Shown here: positions 19,942 through 28,900 of the stretch, piece by piece
Position numbering within the stretch: the stretch's first letter is position 1
Layout of the letters: each line of letters begins with the position of its first letter
Origin: Hyphomicrobiales bacterium
GTDB lineage: Bacteria > Pseudomonadota > Alphaproteobacteria > Rhizobiales > Methyloligellaceae
DNA length: 36,873 nt
Direction: 5' to 3'
NCBI GenBank assembly: GCA_021775575.1
Contig: JAJFHO010000186.1
Location: 1-36,873, forward strand
Notes under the pieces: generated by a model
Database searches by the model: none
The model's input: the letters and a program-made list of their open reading frames with translations, nothing else
Told to the model about the DNA's origin: nothing
Translations under genes and position numbers: made by a program

Positions 19942-20373
19942 GGCCGCCTCGCGGTACTTTCGGTAAACCGATTGGGTTTTGACCCTAGCATTGAAATAGG
20001 GTGAACAGAATGGACCGGTTGAGCGCACGGAGGGAGGGCCTTGGTGACAAATCTAAGCCTGGCGGTTCGCGGCCCGCCTCTCAACCTGTCGGCGCAGAGG
20101 CTCATCATGCCTTTAATATCGCTGACTAAAAACCCGTTTGCGCCGTTCAACGGTGCGCGTTAACCATAAAGATATTCGACAAACTGTGTTGGCGAAACCT
20201 GCCATTTTGCAGGGTAAATTGTGCGTGTCATTGTCTGTTCACCATAGTAGGATTGAGCGAATATAGGGGTTGCGAAATGCCCCTTTTTCGTTCCGTTGCG
20301 GGGGCATGGAACGCAAAGCACCTTAGAGGGTAAATTTCGAAAATCGATTCTGGCCGGGTAGGGGTAGAGAGTT

Positions 20374-21588
20374 ATGAGCGAGCGGCTCGACGGCGCGCGT
20401 ATGTTGATTTACAGCCACGATACATTTGGCCTCGGTCATTTGCGTCGGTGCCAGGCGATCGCCCACGCGCTGGTCGAGCGCTACAAGGGCCTTTCCATCA
20501 TCATTCTGTCGGGCTCCCCGATCATCGGCAGTTTCGACTTCCGGGCCCGTGTGGATTTCGTCCGTGTGCCGGGCGTAATCAAACTCTACAATGGCGAATA
20601 TACCTCGCTGGCGCTGCATATCGATATTCAGAGCACCCTGGCGATCCGCGCCTCGATCATCAGGCATACAGCGGAGGTCTTCCACCCCAATCTGTTCCTT
20701 GTCGACAAGGAACCGCTCGGTCTGCGTGGCGAAATCACCGAGACCCTGCACCTGCTCAAGGGCATGGGAACGAAACTGGTGCTTGGCCTGCGCGATATCA
20801 TGGACGAGCCGAAATTGCTGCGCCGGGAATGGGAATCGCGCCAGCTTATGCCCGCGCTGGCCGGCCTCTATGACGAAATCTGGGTCTATGGCCTGCAGGA
20901 GGTCTGGAATCCCCTGACCGATCTGGAGATACCGCAGCAGGTTACCGACAAGATGCGCTACACGGGTTATCTCAAACGCTCGCTACCGCAACGCGTCAAG
21001 CGCACGCCGGCCGCGGAAGTGAAAGAGCCCTATATTCTCGTGACCGGCGGCGGCGGCGGCGACGGACATGACCTGATCGACTGGGTGCTCCGGGCCTATG
21101 AATCCGATCCCACCCTGCCTTATGCGCCTCTGTTCGTCCTCGGCCCCTTCATGAACGCCGATCAGCAGGAAGAGCTGACAGGGCGGATCGAGCAATTGCC
21201 GGGCGCCAACACCATCACCTTCGACAGCCATGTCGAATTCCTGATGGCGGAGGCAGCCGGCGTCATTGCGATGGGCGGCTACAATACCTTTTGCGAGATC
21301 CTGTCCTTCGACAAGAAGGCGATTATCGTGCCACGCTGCAAGCCTCGGCAAGAGCAGCTTATCCGGGCGCAGCAGGCCAGCCGGCTTGGACTGGTGCGGA
21401 TGATCGATCCGGAAAGAATAAAGGATCCATCGGTCATGGCGACGGCAATCCGCGAGCTTCCCAATCAGCCCAGGCCATCCTCGACGCTTCTGCCGGGGAT
21501 GCTTGACGGATTGGACAAGGTCGCCAACCTGGCGCGGCCTCACCTTCTCGGCGTCGAAGAGAAGCAGGCCGTCGTCGAAGCGGTTTAG
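20374..21588 (+). CDS. GT28/MurG-like predicted glycosyltransferase (COG4671 type)
   Basis: RMLIYSHDTFGLGHLRRCQAIAHALVE; C-terminal VTGGGGGDGHDLID...VIAMGGYNTFCEILSFDKKAIIVPRCKPRQEQLIRAQ. Confidence 0.8.
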   Translation: MSERLDGARMLIYSHDTFGLGHLRRCQAIAHALVERYKGLSIIILSGSPIIGSFDFRARVDFVRVPGVIKLYNGEYTSLALHIDIQSTLAIRASIIRHTAEVFHPNLFLVDKEPLGLRGEITETLHLLKGMGTKLVLGLRDIMDEPKLLRREWESRQLMPALAGLYDEIWVYGLQEVWNPLTDLEIPQQVTDKMRYTGYLKRSLPQRVKRTPAAEVKEPYILVTGGGGGDGHDLIDWVLRAYESDPTLPYAPLFVLGPFMNADQQEELTGRIEQLPGANTITFDSHVEFLMAEAAGVIAMGGYNTFCEILSFDKKAIIVPRCKPRQEQLIRAQQASRLGLVRMIDPERIKDPSVMATAIRELPNQPRPSSTLLPGMLDGLDKVANLARPHLLGVEEKQAVVEAV

Positions 21589-21602
21589 GAGCGCGCCTGC
21601 CG

Positions 21603-22859
21603 GTGACCGGCACTGTCGCATTCATCCTCAAGGGGTATCCGCGCCTCTCCGAAACCTTCATCGCGCAGGAAATTCACGGTCTCGAACAACTCGGTCTCGA
21701 TATCCATATCTATTCCCTGCGTCCGCCCCGCGAGCCCGAGAGACATCCTGTCCACGCCCAGATTCGCGCGGACGTCACCTATTTGCCGGAACGCCTGCGC
21801 GATGATCTCCCGCGCGTCTGGCGCGCGCTCAGGCAGGCGACAAGCCGCCCGGGATTCAAGAAGGCGCTGAGACGCTGGATCTCCGATATGCTGCGCGCAC
21901 CCTCTCCCGACCGTGCACGCCGCTTTGGCCAGGCGCTGGTGCTGGCCGGCGAAATCACGCCGGAAACCACGCACCTGCACGCCCATTTTCTGCACACGCC
22001 TTCCTCAGTCGCCCGATACGCGGCCGCGCTCACCGGCCTGCCCTGGAGCTGCTCGGCGCATGCGCGCGATATCTGGACGATCGGCGATTGGGAAAAGCGC
22101 GCCAAACTCGGCGAGATGGACTGGCTCGTGACCTGTACGCGGACGGGCTGCGCTCATTTGGCGGAACTCACGCCAACACCGGCAAAGGTCGAGCTGGTCT
22201 ATCACGGATTGGATTTGGAGCGCTTCTCTCCTCCGGCGGCGCGGGCGCCAGCGCGCGACGGCACGAAAGCGAGTGATCCCGTCCGGCTGCTCTCGGTCGG
22301 GCGGGCGGTGGAGAAAAAAGGTTTCGACCTTTTGCTGAAGGCGTTCGCTTCCCTCGACAAAGGCACCCATTGGCGCTGGGTCCATATCGGCGATGGGAGC
22401 CTGATCGATCCGCTGAAAGGTCAGGCGCGCAGATCGGGTCTGGAAGAGCGGATCACATGGCTTGGCGCGTGCCCGCAAGCTCAGGTGATCGATCAATATG
22501 CCCGTGCGGATTTGTTCATTCTGCCCTCCCGCATAGCCTCGGACGGTGACCGCGACGGACTTCCCAACGTTCTGGTCGAGGCGCAATCGCAGGGCCTGTG
22601 CTGCCTGTCGACCCGCCTGCCCGCGATATCGGAACTGATCGACGACGGCATGACGGGGCTCCTTGTGCCGGCGGACGAGGCCAGCGCCCTCACCGCGGCA
22701 CTGGCGCAATTGATCGGCGATCCGGATTTGCGCCGGCGGCTTGGCGAAGCGGGCCTGAAAAAAGTGCGCCGCGACTTCTCTCACCACACCGGTCTGGCCA
22801 AGCTCGCCCGGCGCTTCGGCCTGCCGCCCACCGACCAAAGCACACGGCCGGCGGCATGA
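21603..22859 (+). CDS. GT4-family glycosyltransferase
   Basis: FILKGYPRLSETFIAQEIHGLEQLGLDIHIYSLR; LLSVGRAVEKKGFDLLLKAFA; DLFILPSRIASDGDRDGLPNVLVEAQSQGL. Confidence 0.9.
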   Translation: MTGTVAFILKGYPRLSETFIAQEIHGLEQLGLDIHIYSLRPPREPERHPVHAQIRADVTYLPERLRDDLPRVWRALRQATSRPGFKKALRRWISDMLRAPSPDRARRFGQALVLAGEITPETTHLHAHFLHTPSSVARYAAALTGLPWSCSAHARDIWTIGDWEKRAKLGEMDWLVTCTRTGCAHLAELTPTPAKVELVYHGLDLERFSPPAARAPARDGTKASDPVRLLSVGRAVEKKGFDLLLKAFASLDKGTHWRWVHIGDGSLIDPLKGQARRSGLEERITWLGACPQAQVIDQYARADLFILPSRIASDGDRDGLPNVLVEAQSQGLCCLSTRLPAISELIDDGMTGLLVPADEASALTAALAQLIGDPDLRRRLGEAGLKKVRRDFSHHTGLAKLARRFGLPPTDQSTRPAA

Positions 22860-24022
22860 CCCGGCTTCTGATCCATGTCCAGTATCTCAAGGGAATTGGC
22901 CACCTGCAGCGCGCGAAGCTGATTGCCGAGGCCGCCGCCGCGCGGGGGCTTGATGTGCATATCGCCTCCGGCGGCCTGCCGGTTGCGGATTTCCGTCCCG
23001 GGGGCGCCGCGGTCCACCAGCTCCCGGCGCTTCAGGCCGGCCCCGGCGGCTTCACGGATCTGCGCGACGCAGATGGGAAGCCGGTCGACGACGCCTGGCG
23101 CGCAACGAGACAGGATAAATTACTGGCCCTGTTCAGGCAGGTTCGCCCGGATATTCTGCTGGTCGAGAGCTTTCCTTTCGGCCGCCGCGCGCTGTCATAC
23201 GAACTGGTGCCCCTGCTGGAAGCCGCGCACGGGCGAAGCCCGCGTCCGGCGGTTCTGTGCTCCCTACGCGACATTCTTCAGACCAACCGCAAGCCCGGCC
23301 GGACGAAGGAAACCCTTTCGCGCCTGCGCGAGTTTTTCGACGGCGTGCTCGTCCATGGAGATCCGGACTTTGTTCCGCTGGAGGAGACATTCGCGAGAAC
23401 GCCGGAAATCGCAGGCCTGCTTCGCTACACAGGTTTCGTCGCGGCGGACAAAGAGGCCTTCGAGCCGCGCCCCGAAACGCCGCGCGGCGAAGTCATCGTC
23501 TCCACGGGCGGCGGCGCCATTGGCCCCGCGCTTCTCGACGCGGCGCTCGCCGCGCGGCCCGATACGCCGTTTCACGATACGCCCTGGCGGCTGATTGCCG
23601 GCCCGCACCTTGCGCAGAGTGACTATGAACGGCTGCTCCATACCGCGCCCGATGGCGTCGCCGTGGAGCGGTTCCGTAATGATTTCAGAGCCTTGATGGC
23701 GGCAGCGAAGCTTTCCATCTCCTATGCCGGCTATAATACGGTAACGGATCTTTTGCGCGCGCGCGTGCCAAGTGTGCTGATCACCTATGGCGGCGAAGAG
23801 GGGCGCGAGACCGAGCAGGCGATGCGCGCGGCACGGCTCAGCGGCGGCGGACTGGCAGCAACGCTGTCCGATGCGGAACTTTCGCCGGACACCCTTTTGC
23901 GGGCGATTGAGGAGGCCGATGCATGCCGGCCCGTGCCCGCATGCGATTTCGATCTGGAGGGCGCCGCCAAGTCGGCCGATATATTAGCTGGATATGATTG
24001 CGAGGCAGCGGCCGCGGGTTGA
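22856..24022 (+). CDS. Second GT28/MurG-like predicted glycosyltransferase (COG4671 type)
   Basis: MTRLLIHVQYLKGIGHLQRAKLIAEAAAARGLDVHIASGG; STGGGAIGPALLDAAL; AAKLSISYAGYNTVTDLLRARVPSVLITYGGEEGRETEQAMRA. ATGA overlap with the upstream GT4. Confidence 0.8.
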   Translation: MTRLLIHVQYLKGIGHLQRAKLIAEAAAARGLDVHIASGGLPVADFRPGGAAVHQLPALQAGPGGFTDLRDADGKPVDDAWRATRQDKLLALFRQVRPDILLVESFPFGRRALSYELVPLLEAAHGRSPRPAVLCSLRDILQTNRKPGRTKETLSRLREFFDGVLVHGDPDFVPLEETFARTPEIAGLLRYTGFVAADKEAFEPRPETPRGEVIVSTGGGAIGPALLDAALAARPDTPFHDTPWRLIAGPHLAQSDYERLLHTAPDGVAVERFRNDFRALMAAAKLSISYAGYNTVTDLLRARVPSVLITYGGEEGRETEQAMRAARLSGGGLAATLSDAELSPDTLLRAIEEADACRPVPACDFDLEGAAKSADILAGYDCEAAAAG

Positions 24023-24119
24023 CGCCACAAGCGCCAATCCTGCCTGGATGCTATGATACGCCACTGACAAATTCGAAAACAGACATGCGCCGCATCGCGA
24101 ATGAGGTAAAACTGGCCGG

Positions 24120-25226
24120 ATGTATACACAGAGCGACATAAGGGCGATCCATCTGGAGGTTACGACCCATTGCAACGCGCATTGCCCGCAATGCCCGCGC
24201 AATATCGATGGCGGCGCCCGCAATCCGAACATGCCGCTGACCCAGCTCTACCTCGCCGATATCGAAAAGATCTTTCCCCGCCCCGACTTTCCAAACCTCA
24301 AGCGGATACAGGTGTGCGGGAATTATGGCGACGCGATCATGGCCCGGGACTTCCTGGAGATTGCGCGCTATCTCAAGAGCCTCTACCCGCATATTTCGAT
24401 AACGCTCGCAACCAACGGTTCGTTGCGCCCGGTGGATTGGTGGCGCGATCTGGCGGTGCATGTGGACCATTGCGTGTTCGGAATAGACGGTCTGGCCGAC
24501 ACCCACGCCCTCTATCGCCGGGGAACCGACTTCGACACGATCATTGCCAACGCGAAGGCCTATATCGCCGGCGGCGGACGGGCCGAATGGGCCTATCTGA
24601 TCTTCAGGCACAACCAGCATCAGGTCGACGAAGCGCACCGGCTGAGCCAAGAACTGGGCTTCCATGAATTTTCCGCCAAGGCGACAAGCCGTTTTTACGA
24701 CGAGGGCCGCAAGGCGGCGACAAGTCCGGTGCGCGATGAAAGCGGGGAGATCGTCTATCGTCTCGAAGCGCCTAGCGACGTCCGGCTCGGCAATGCCGAA
24801 CTCGACCGCCTCGACCAAACGCTGCTCGGCGACGCGCAAAAATTCAACGACTACATCACCAGCACCAAGATCGACTGCAAGGCGATCAGCCGCGCCAAGC
24901 TTTATATCAGCGGCGAAGGGCATGTCTTTCCCTGCTGCTGGGTCGGAAATATTTATCCTTCCGACAAGTCCTGGCGGGATACCCAAAGAGGAGGCGCCAT
25001 CCTGCGCAGCGGCGGACTGGATCTTCTCGACGCCAAAATCCACCCGATTGGCGCCATTCTCGAAGGCGAGTTTTTCAAACGCACCGTGCCGGAGGCATGG
25101 AAATGCGGCCCTGACCGGCTGAAGGTCTGTTCCAAGATGTGCGGTGAAGTCGATATCAATCTGGCGCAATATGTCGACTATACGCCTCGGTCCGAAGACC
25201 GGGAGGAGGAACAGCTGGAGGCGTAG
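24120..25226 (+). CDS. Radical SAM / SPASM domain protein
   Basis: HLEVTTHCNAHCPQCPRN (CxxxCxxC); ATNGSLRP; SPASM-like CKAISRAKLYISGEGHVFPCCWVG...CGPDRLKVCSKMC. Confidence 0.85.
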   Translation: MYTQSDIRAIHLEVTTHCNAHCPQCPRNIDGGARNPNMPLTQLYLADIEKIFPRPDFPNLKRIQVCGNYGDAIMARDFLEIARYLKSLYPHISITLATNGSLRPVDWWRDLAVHVDHCVFGIDGLADTHALYRRGTDFDTIIANAKAYIAGGGRAEWAYLIFRHNQHQVDEAHRLSQELGFHEFSAKATSRFYDEGRKAATSPVRDESGEIVYRLEAPSDVRLGNAELDRLDQTLLGDAQKFNDYITSTKIDCKAISRAKLYISGEGHVFPCCWVGNIYPSDKSWRDTQRGGAILRSGGLDLLDAKIHPIGAILEGEFFKRTVPEAWKCGPDRLKVCSKMCGEVDINLAQYVDYTPRSEDREEEQLEA

Positions 25227-25242
25227 CGGTTCCGGGTCGGCG

Positions 25243-25959
25243 CTATTTCCGCCCGATCAGCATGAAGCGGGTGTATTTCTCAAGTTCAAGCTGCCCGGCG
25301 AACAGCAGCTCGCTCATCGGCGCCTGGCGCTTGAAGGCCTCAAGGCTTTCAACGCAATTCACATGCTCGGGGATCACCACATAATTGTTCGACTGGAGAA
25401 CCAGCGTCACACCGTCCGGCAGGCGCGCATACCAATCGTCGAATGCAGCCAGATGCTCGCAGCTCGTATTGACGATGATGTCGGGTCGGGTGAGACCATC
25501 GGGCAGTGCTGAATAGTCCAGTGCGTAGATGTCGTGGCAGGCGAAGGCGAAGCGGCCTGTCTTCGCATGGGTCGCATTCAGGCTGAGTGCTACTTCCTCG
25601 CAGGAGGGATCGACATCGACAACAGTGAGTTTCTCCACCTGCAACTGCTTCTCCGCCAGCAGCATCGCGCCTAACAGGCCGTACCAGCCGGCAAGGATAT
25701 GAATTGTCCCCAGCTCAGGCCCGCAGGCGCGCGCCAGCTCCTCGACAAGCCACTTCTTGCAGGCCGTCTGCTTCTTGTTGAGGGCGATGCCGAGTGCCGA
25801 GTCCGGATAGGCGAGAACGGTGTCGCGGACATCCCGGATAAAGGGGTTCTGGTAGAGGACCGCGAGCCCGTCCAGAATGTCCTTGAAGGACTGAACTGTC
25901 GGATCGAGATCGCGTCCGACCGCTTCCGGCCAGACCGGCCACCGCTTTGTCACATCCAT
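25243..25959 (-). CDS. Class I SAM-methyltransferase-like protein with a variant motif I
   Basis: TIHILAGWYGLLGAMLLAEKQLQVEKLTVVDVDPSCEEVAL ... HDIYALDYSALPDGLTRPDIIVNTSCEHL; Rossmann-like layout with acidic VDVDP. Starts 3 nt after the stop of the 1033-aa gene. Confidence 0.6.
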   Translation of the reverse strand: MDVTKRWPVWPEAVGRDLDPTVQSFKDILDGLAVLYQNPFIRDVRDTVLAYPDSALGIALNKKQTACKKWLVEELARACGPELGTIHILAGWYGLLGAMLLAEKQLQVEKLTVVDVDPSCEEVALSLNATHAKTGRFAFACHDIYALDYSALPDGLTRPDIIVNTSCEHLAAFDDWYARLPDGVTLVLQSNNYVVIPEHVNCVESLEAFKRQAPMSELLFAGQLELEKYTRFMLIGRK

Positions 25960-25962
25960 CCC

Positions 25963-28900
25963 TCAGGCGGCCTTTTGCTGACTCATCATCGTATTGGCCA
26001 GCCGCTCGCTGGCAATACGCGCCGCATTCGCGGCAACTTTCGGGTCGTTCTCGATGATCTGCAGGAACGGCTCCTTTTCTATTTCAAGGGCGACGACCTT
26101 GGAAAAGGCCCGGGCGCCGGCGGTCCGGGGCACCGTCGCGAGCAGCGCGATCTCACCAACCGGTTCGTGCTGGCCCAGACGCGCAACCTGTTTCTCATCC
26201 GGCGTGCCATCGTCGAGCAGGATGTCAACTTCACCGGACAGGATCACATAGGCCGCATTGCCCTTATCGCCTTGACGGAACAGGGTCTCGCCCCTTTCAA
26301 AGGTGACGCGCTTGGAGCCGAATGCCAGCAGTTTCAGATTGGAGGAACGGATATCGCGGAACATCGGCACTTTCGCCAGCGCCGCCGCCTCCGCCTGGAT
26401 TGCCATGGGCGCTTCGGCCTCCTCTTCCGCTTCGGCGGCAACCGGTTCAACGACGTGCTCTGTCGCGTCGACGATACGCTTCTCGATTCGGCCGTCGCGC
26501 AGCACGAGAACCTCGTTGAAATCCTCAGCTTTGGGGGTTTCACTATCGAGCCAGATGACGCTCGTCCCGGGCAATAGTTTGAAAATATTCTGCCGGATAC
26601 GGTCGACGGTCTCGCGATCATATGCGCCAAGCGCATTGTTGATGATCAGGATTTTCGGGCGTTTGATGATGCTGCGGGCCAGCCCCAACCCCTGGCGCGC
26701 GGCCGTGGTCAAACGCTGACCGCCAATCCCGGCCTCGGAATCCATGCCGGATATGATCACGTCTTTCAGCAAATCCATTTCCGTAATCACGTCGTGCAGC
26801 AACTCGTTCACTTTCGACTCCGCATTGGCGCGCTGCTGATTGTTCCGCCCCATAATCAGGTTGCGCCGGATCGAAAGCTGGGGATTGAATTTGTCCGGCT
26901 CGTAAAATGCAATCGCATCCGCCAGCTCCTCGGGCAGCGTGTCGTGGAACAGTTTGCGGGCCTCGACGATTTTCGACTGGAACGCTTCGTCGATATGGCC
27001 CAGCCGGTGCCGCTCGACACTTATCCGCGACGTCAGGGAAATCAATTCGGCCCTGTCTTTTTTGTCCAGCGCCGCAATGCCACCGTCCTCGCCCTTGGCC
27101 AGTATTCCCGCCAGCCGGTCGACTGTCGCATTGTCGACAAAGCTGAGCCGCTCAAGCAGGCCGGATTCGGCTTCACCATCGCCAAACATGTCAACCAGAT
27201 TGCCGGCAACCTCGAATCCGATTTCCTCGAATTGCCGTTCCAGTCCCGTTTCGGCGAGGATCGACCGGATAAAGGCATTGGTGCCGAAATTCTTCGGCGC
27301 CAGCCGATCATCCATGGGCTGCCCGAACAGCAGGTTGGTTCCGATCGCCGCACTGACGTTGAAAGTGTCGAAATCATACCGGCGGATGAGCTGGCTGAGC
27401 GCCTCATCCGACTCGAGCCGGGCAACAATATGTTTGCGGGCTTCCAGCAGTTTTTCGGGCAGGTGCGGGGTCCGGGTTTCGTCCACACGCGCGTTCAGGG
27501 CATGCTGCAAGACAATCTCATCGAGCTCGACGGATCGGATAATCTTGAACCACCAGTCCTGCAATTCCTCGACACTCGAAACGCCTGCCGACTTGAAATC
27601 CGTCCAGTCCTGGTCGCGGTCGTAGGGGCTGTTGCCGGAGGCCGCGGCTTCCATCGGGTCATACTCGCCGATATTGCCGGGAATTTCGCGCATCAGCCCG
27701 TAAACCGAGTTGTAGCCGATCGAGCCTTCGAAAATATAGGTCTCCGCTCCGGCATAGCCGATTTGCGAGCCGAGAACCTTGTCGGAGACCTGCGCCAGAT
27801 TGCGGCCGCCGACAAACACCTGCCCGCTACTCGGCTGGGTCAGGCGCGTCATGATCTGGGCAAGCCGGTCGCGGCCGGTATCACCCGCGACGATCGCCAG
27901 CTTGCCGCCCGGCGGAACCTCGAACGACACCGAGTCCAGCGGTTTGCTGCCATCCTCATCCGACACCGTCAGCTTGTCGAATTTGAGTGATCCGGCGAGA
28001 GGCTCCGCCTCTCCGGTGTCAGGCTCCAATATATCTCCGTTCAACAGAGACCCCAGTTCGAAATTCTCGACCAGTTGCTGATATTTGAGCCCGGCATCGC
28101 CAACGCGCTGATAATATTTCAACAACTCCTTCCAGGGAGTCGTGAGCTGGGCGTAAGCGCCCAGCGCCGCCACCAGCTGACCGACATCCAGCCTGCCGCT
28201 GAGGATCAGGAGCCCGCCGACCGAATAGAACAGCAGCGGCGTCATCTTCAGCAGAAACACATTGAGCGCCTTCATGAAATATTTGGTTTTGAACAGCCTG
28301 TAACGGACCTTGAATATGCCATCTAGATGTTTGGAAAAATCCGCCTGACTGAACACCTCGGTATTGTTGGCGCGGATATCGCGAATGCCTGAAACCGATT
28401 CGCCGACGCGCCCGGAAAGTTTGCGGGCCCGCTCGATACGGTCGCGGTTCATCAGATTGATTTTTCGCTGCAGCTTGGGGATTACATAGGCCTGCAGCGG
28501 TATCAGCGCGATACAGGCGACACCCATCAGCCAATCCTGGACAAACATAAAGGTCAGAATGACCAGCAATGTTCCGCCCTGGTAGACAGGCAGTGCAATC
28601 GCGTCGGCGATAAAATCGCGGACCAGCTCGACTTCGCCGGCGATCATCGTCGAAAGCTCGCCCTGGGAGACGCGCTGAAAATGCGGCAGGGGAAAGCGGA
28701 GTATGCGCTGATACAGCATATAGCGAAGCCGCCGCGTCATGCGCTCCGACATCAGATTCTTGGTCGTGTTGGTCGTCATGAGGAAATAGGCGTTCGCCAT
28801 GAGCAGAAAAAACAGAACGGCGCACAGGGTCAGCAGATAGCTCGCCTGGTCGAATTCGATCCCGAAGCAGACACGCGGGAATCCGCCACCCTCGCAGAAA

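Noticed and set aside
24084-24140. 18-codon ORF MRRIANEVKLAGCIHRAT before the radical SAM gene, considered as a RiPP precursor
   Set aside because: Very short, overlaps the radical SAM start, no leader/core features.
26794-27990. 398-aa plus-strand ORF antisense to the ABC-like gene
   Set aside because: Composition is that of a complement-strand shadow; the minus frame carries the recognisable domains.
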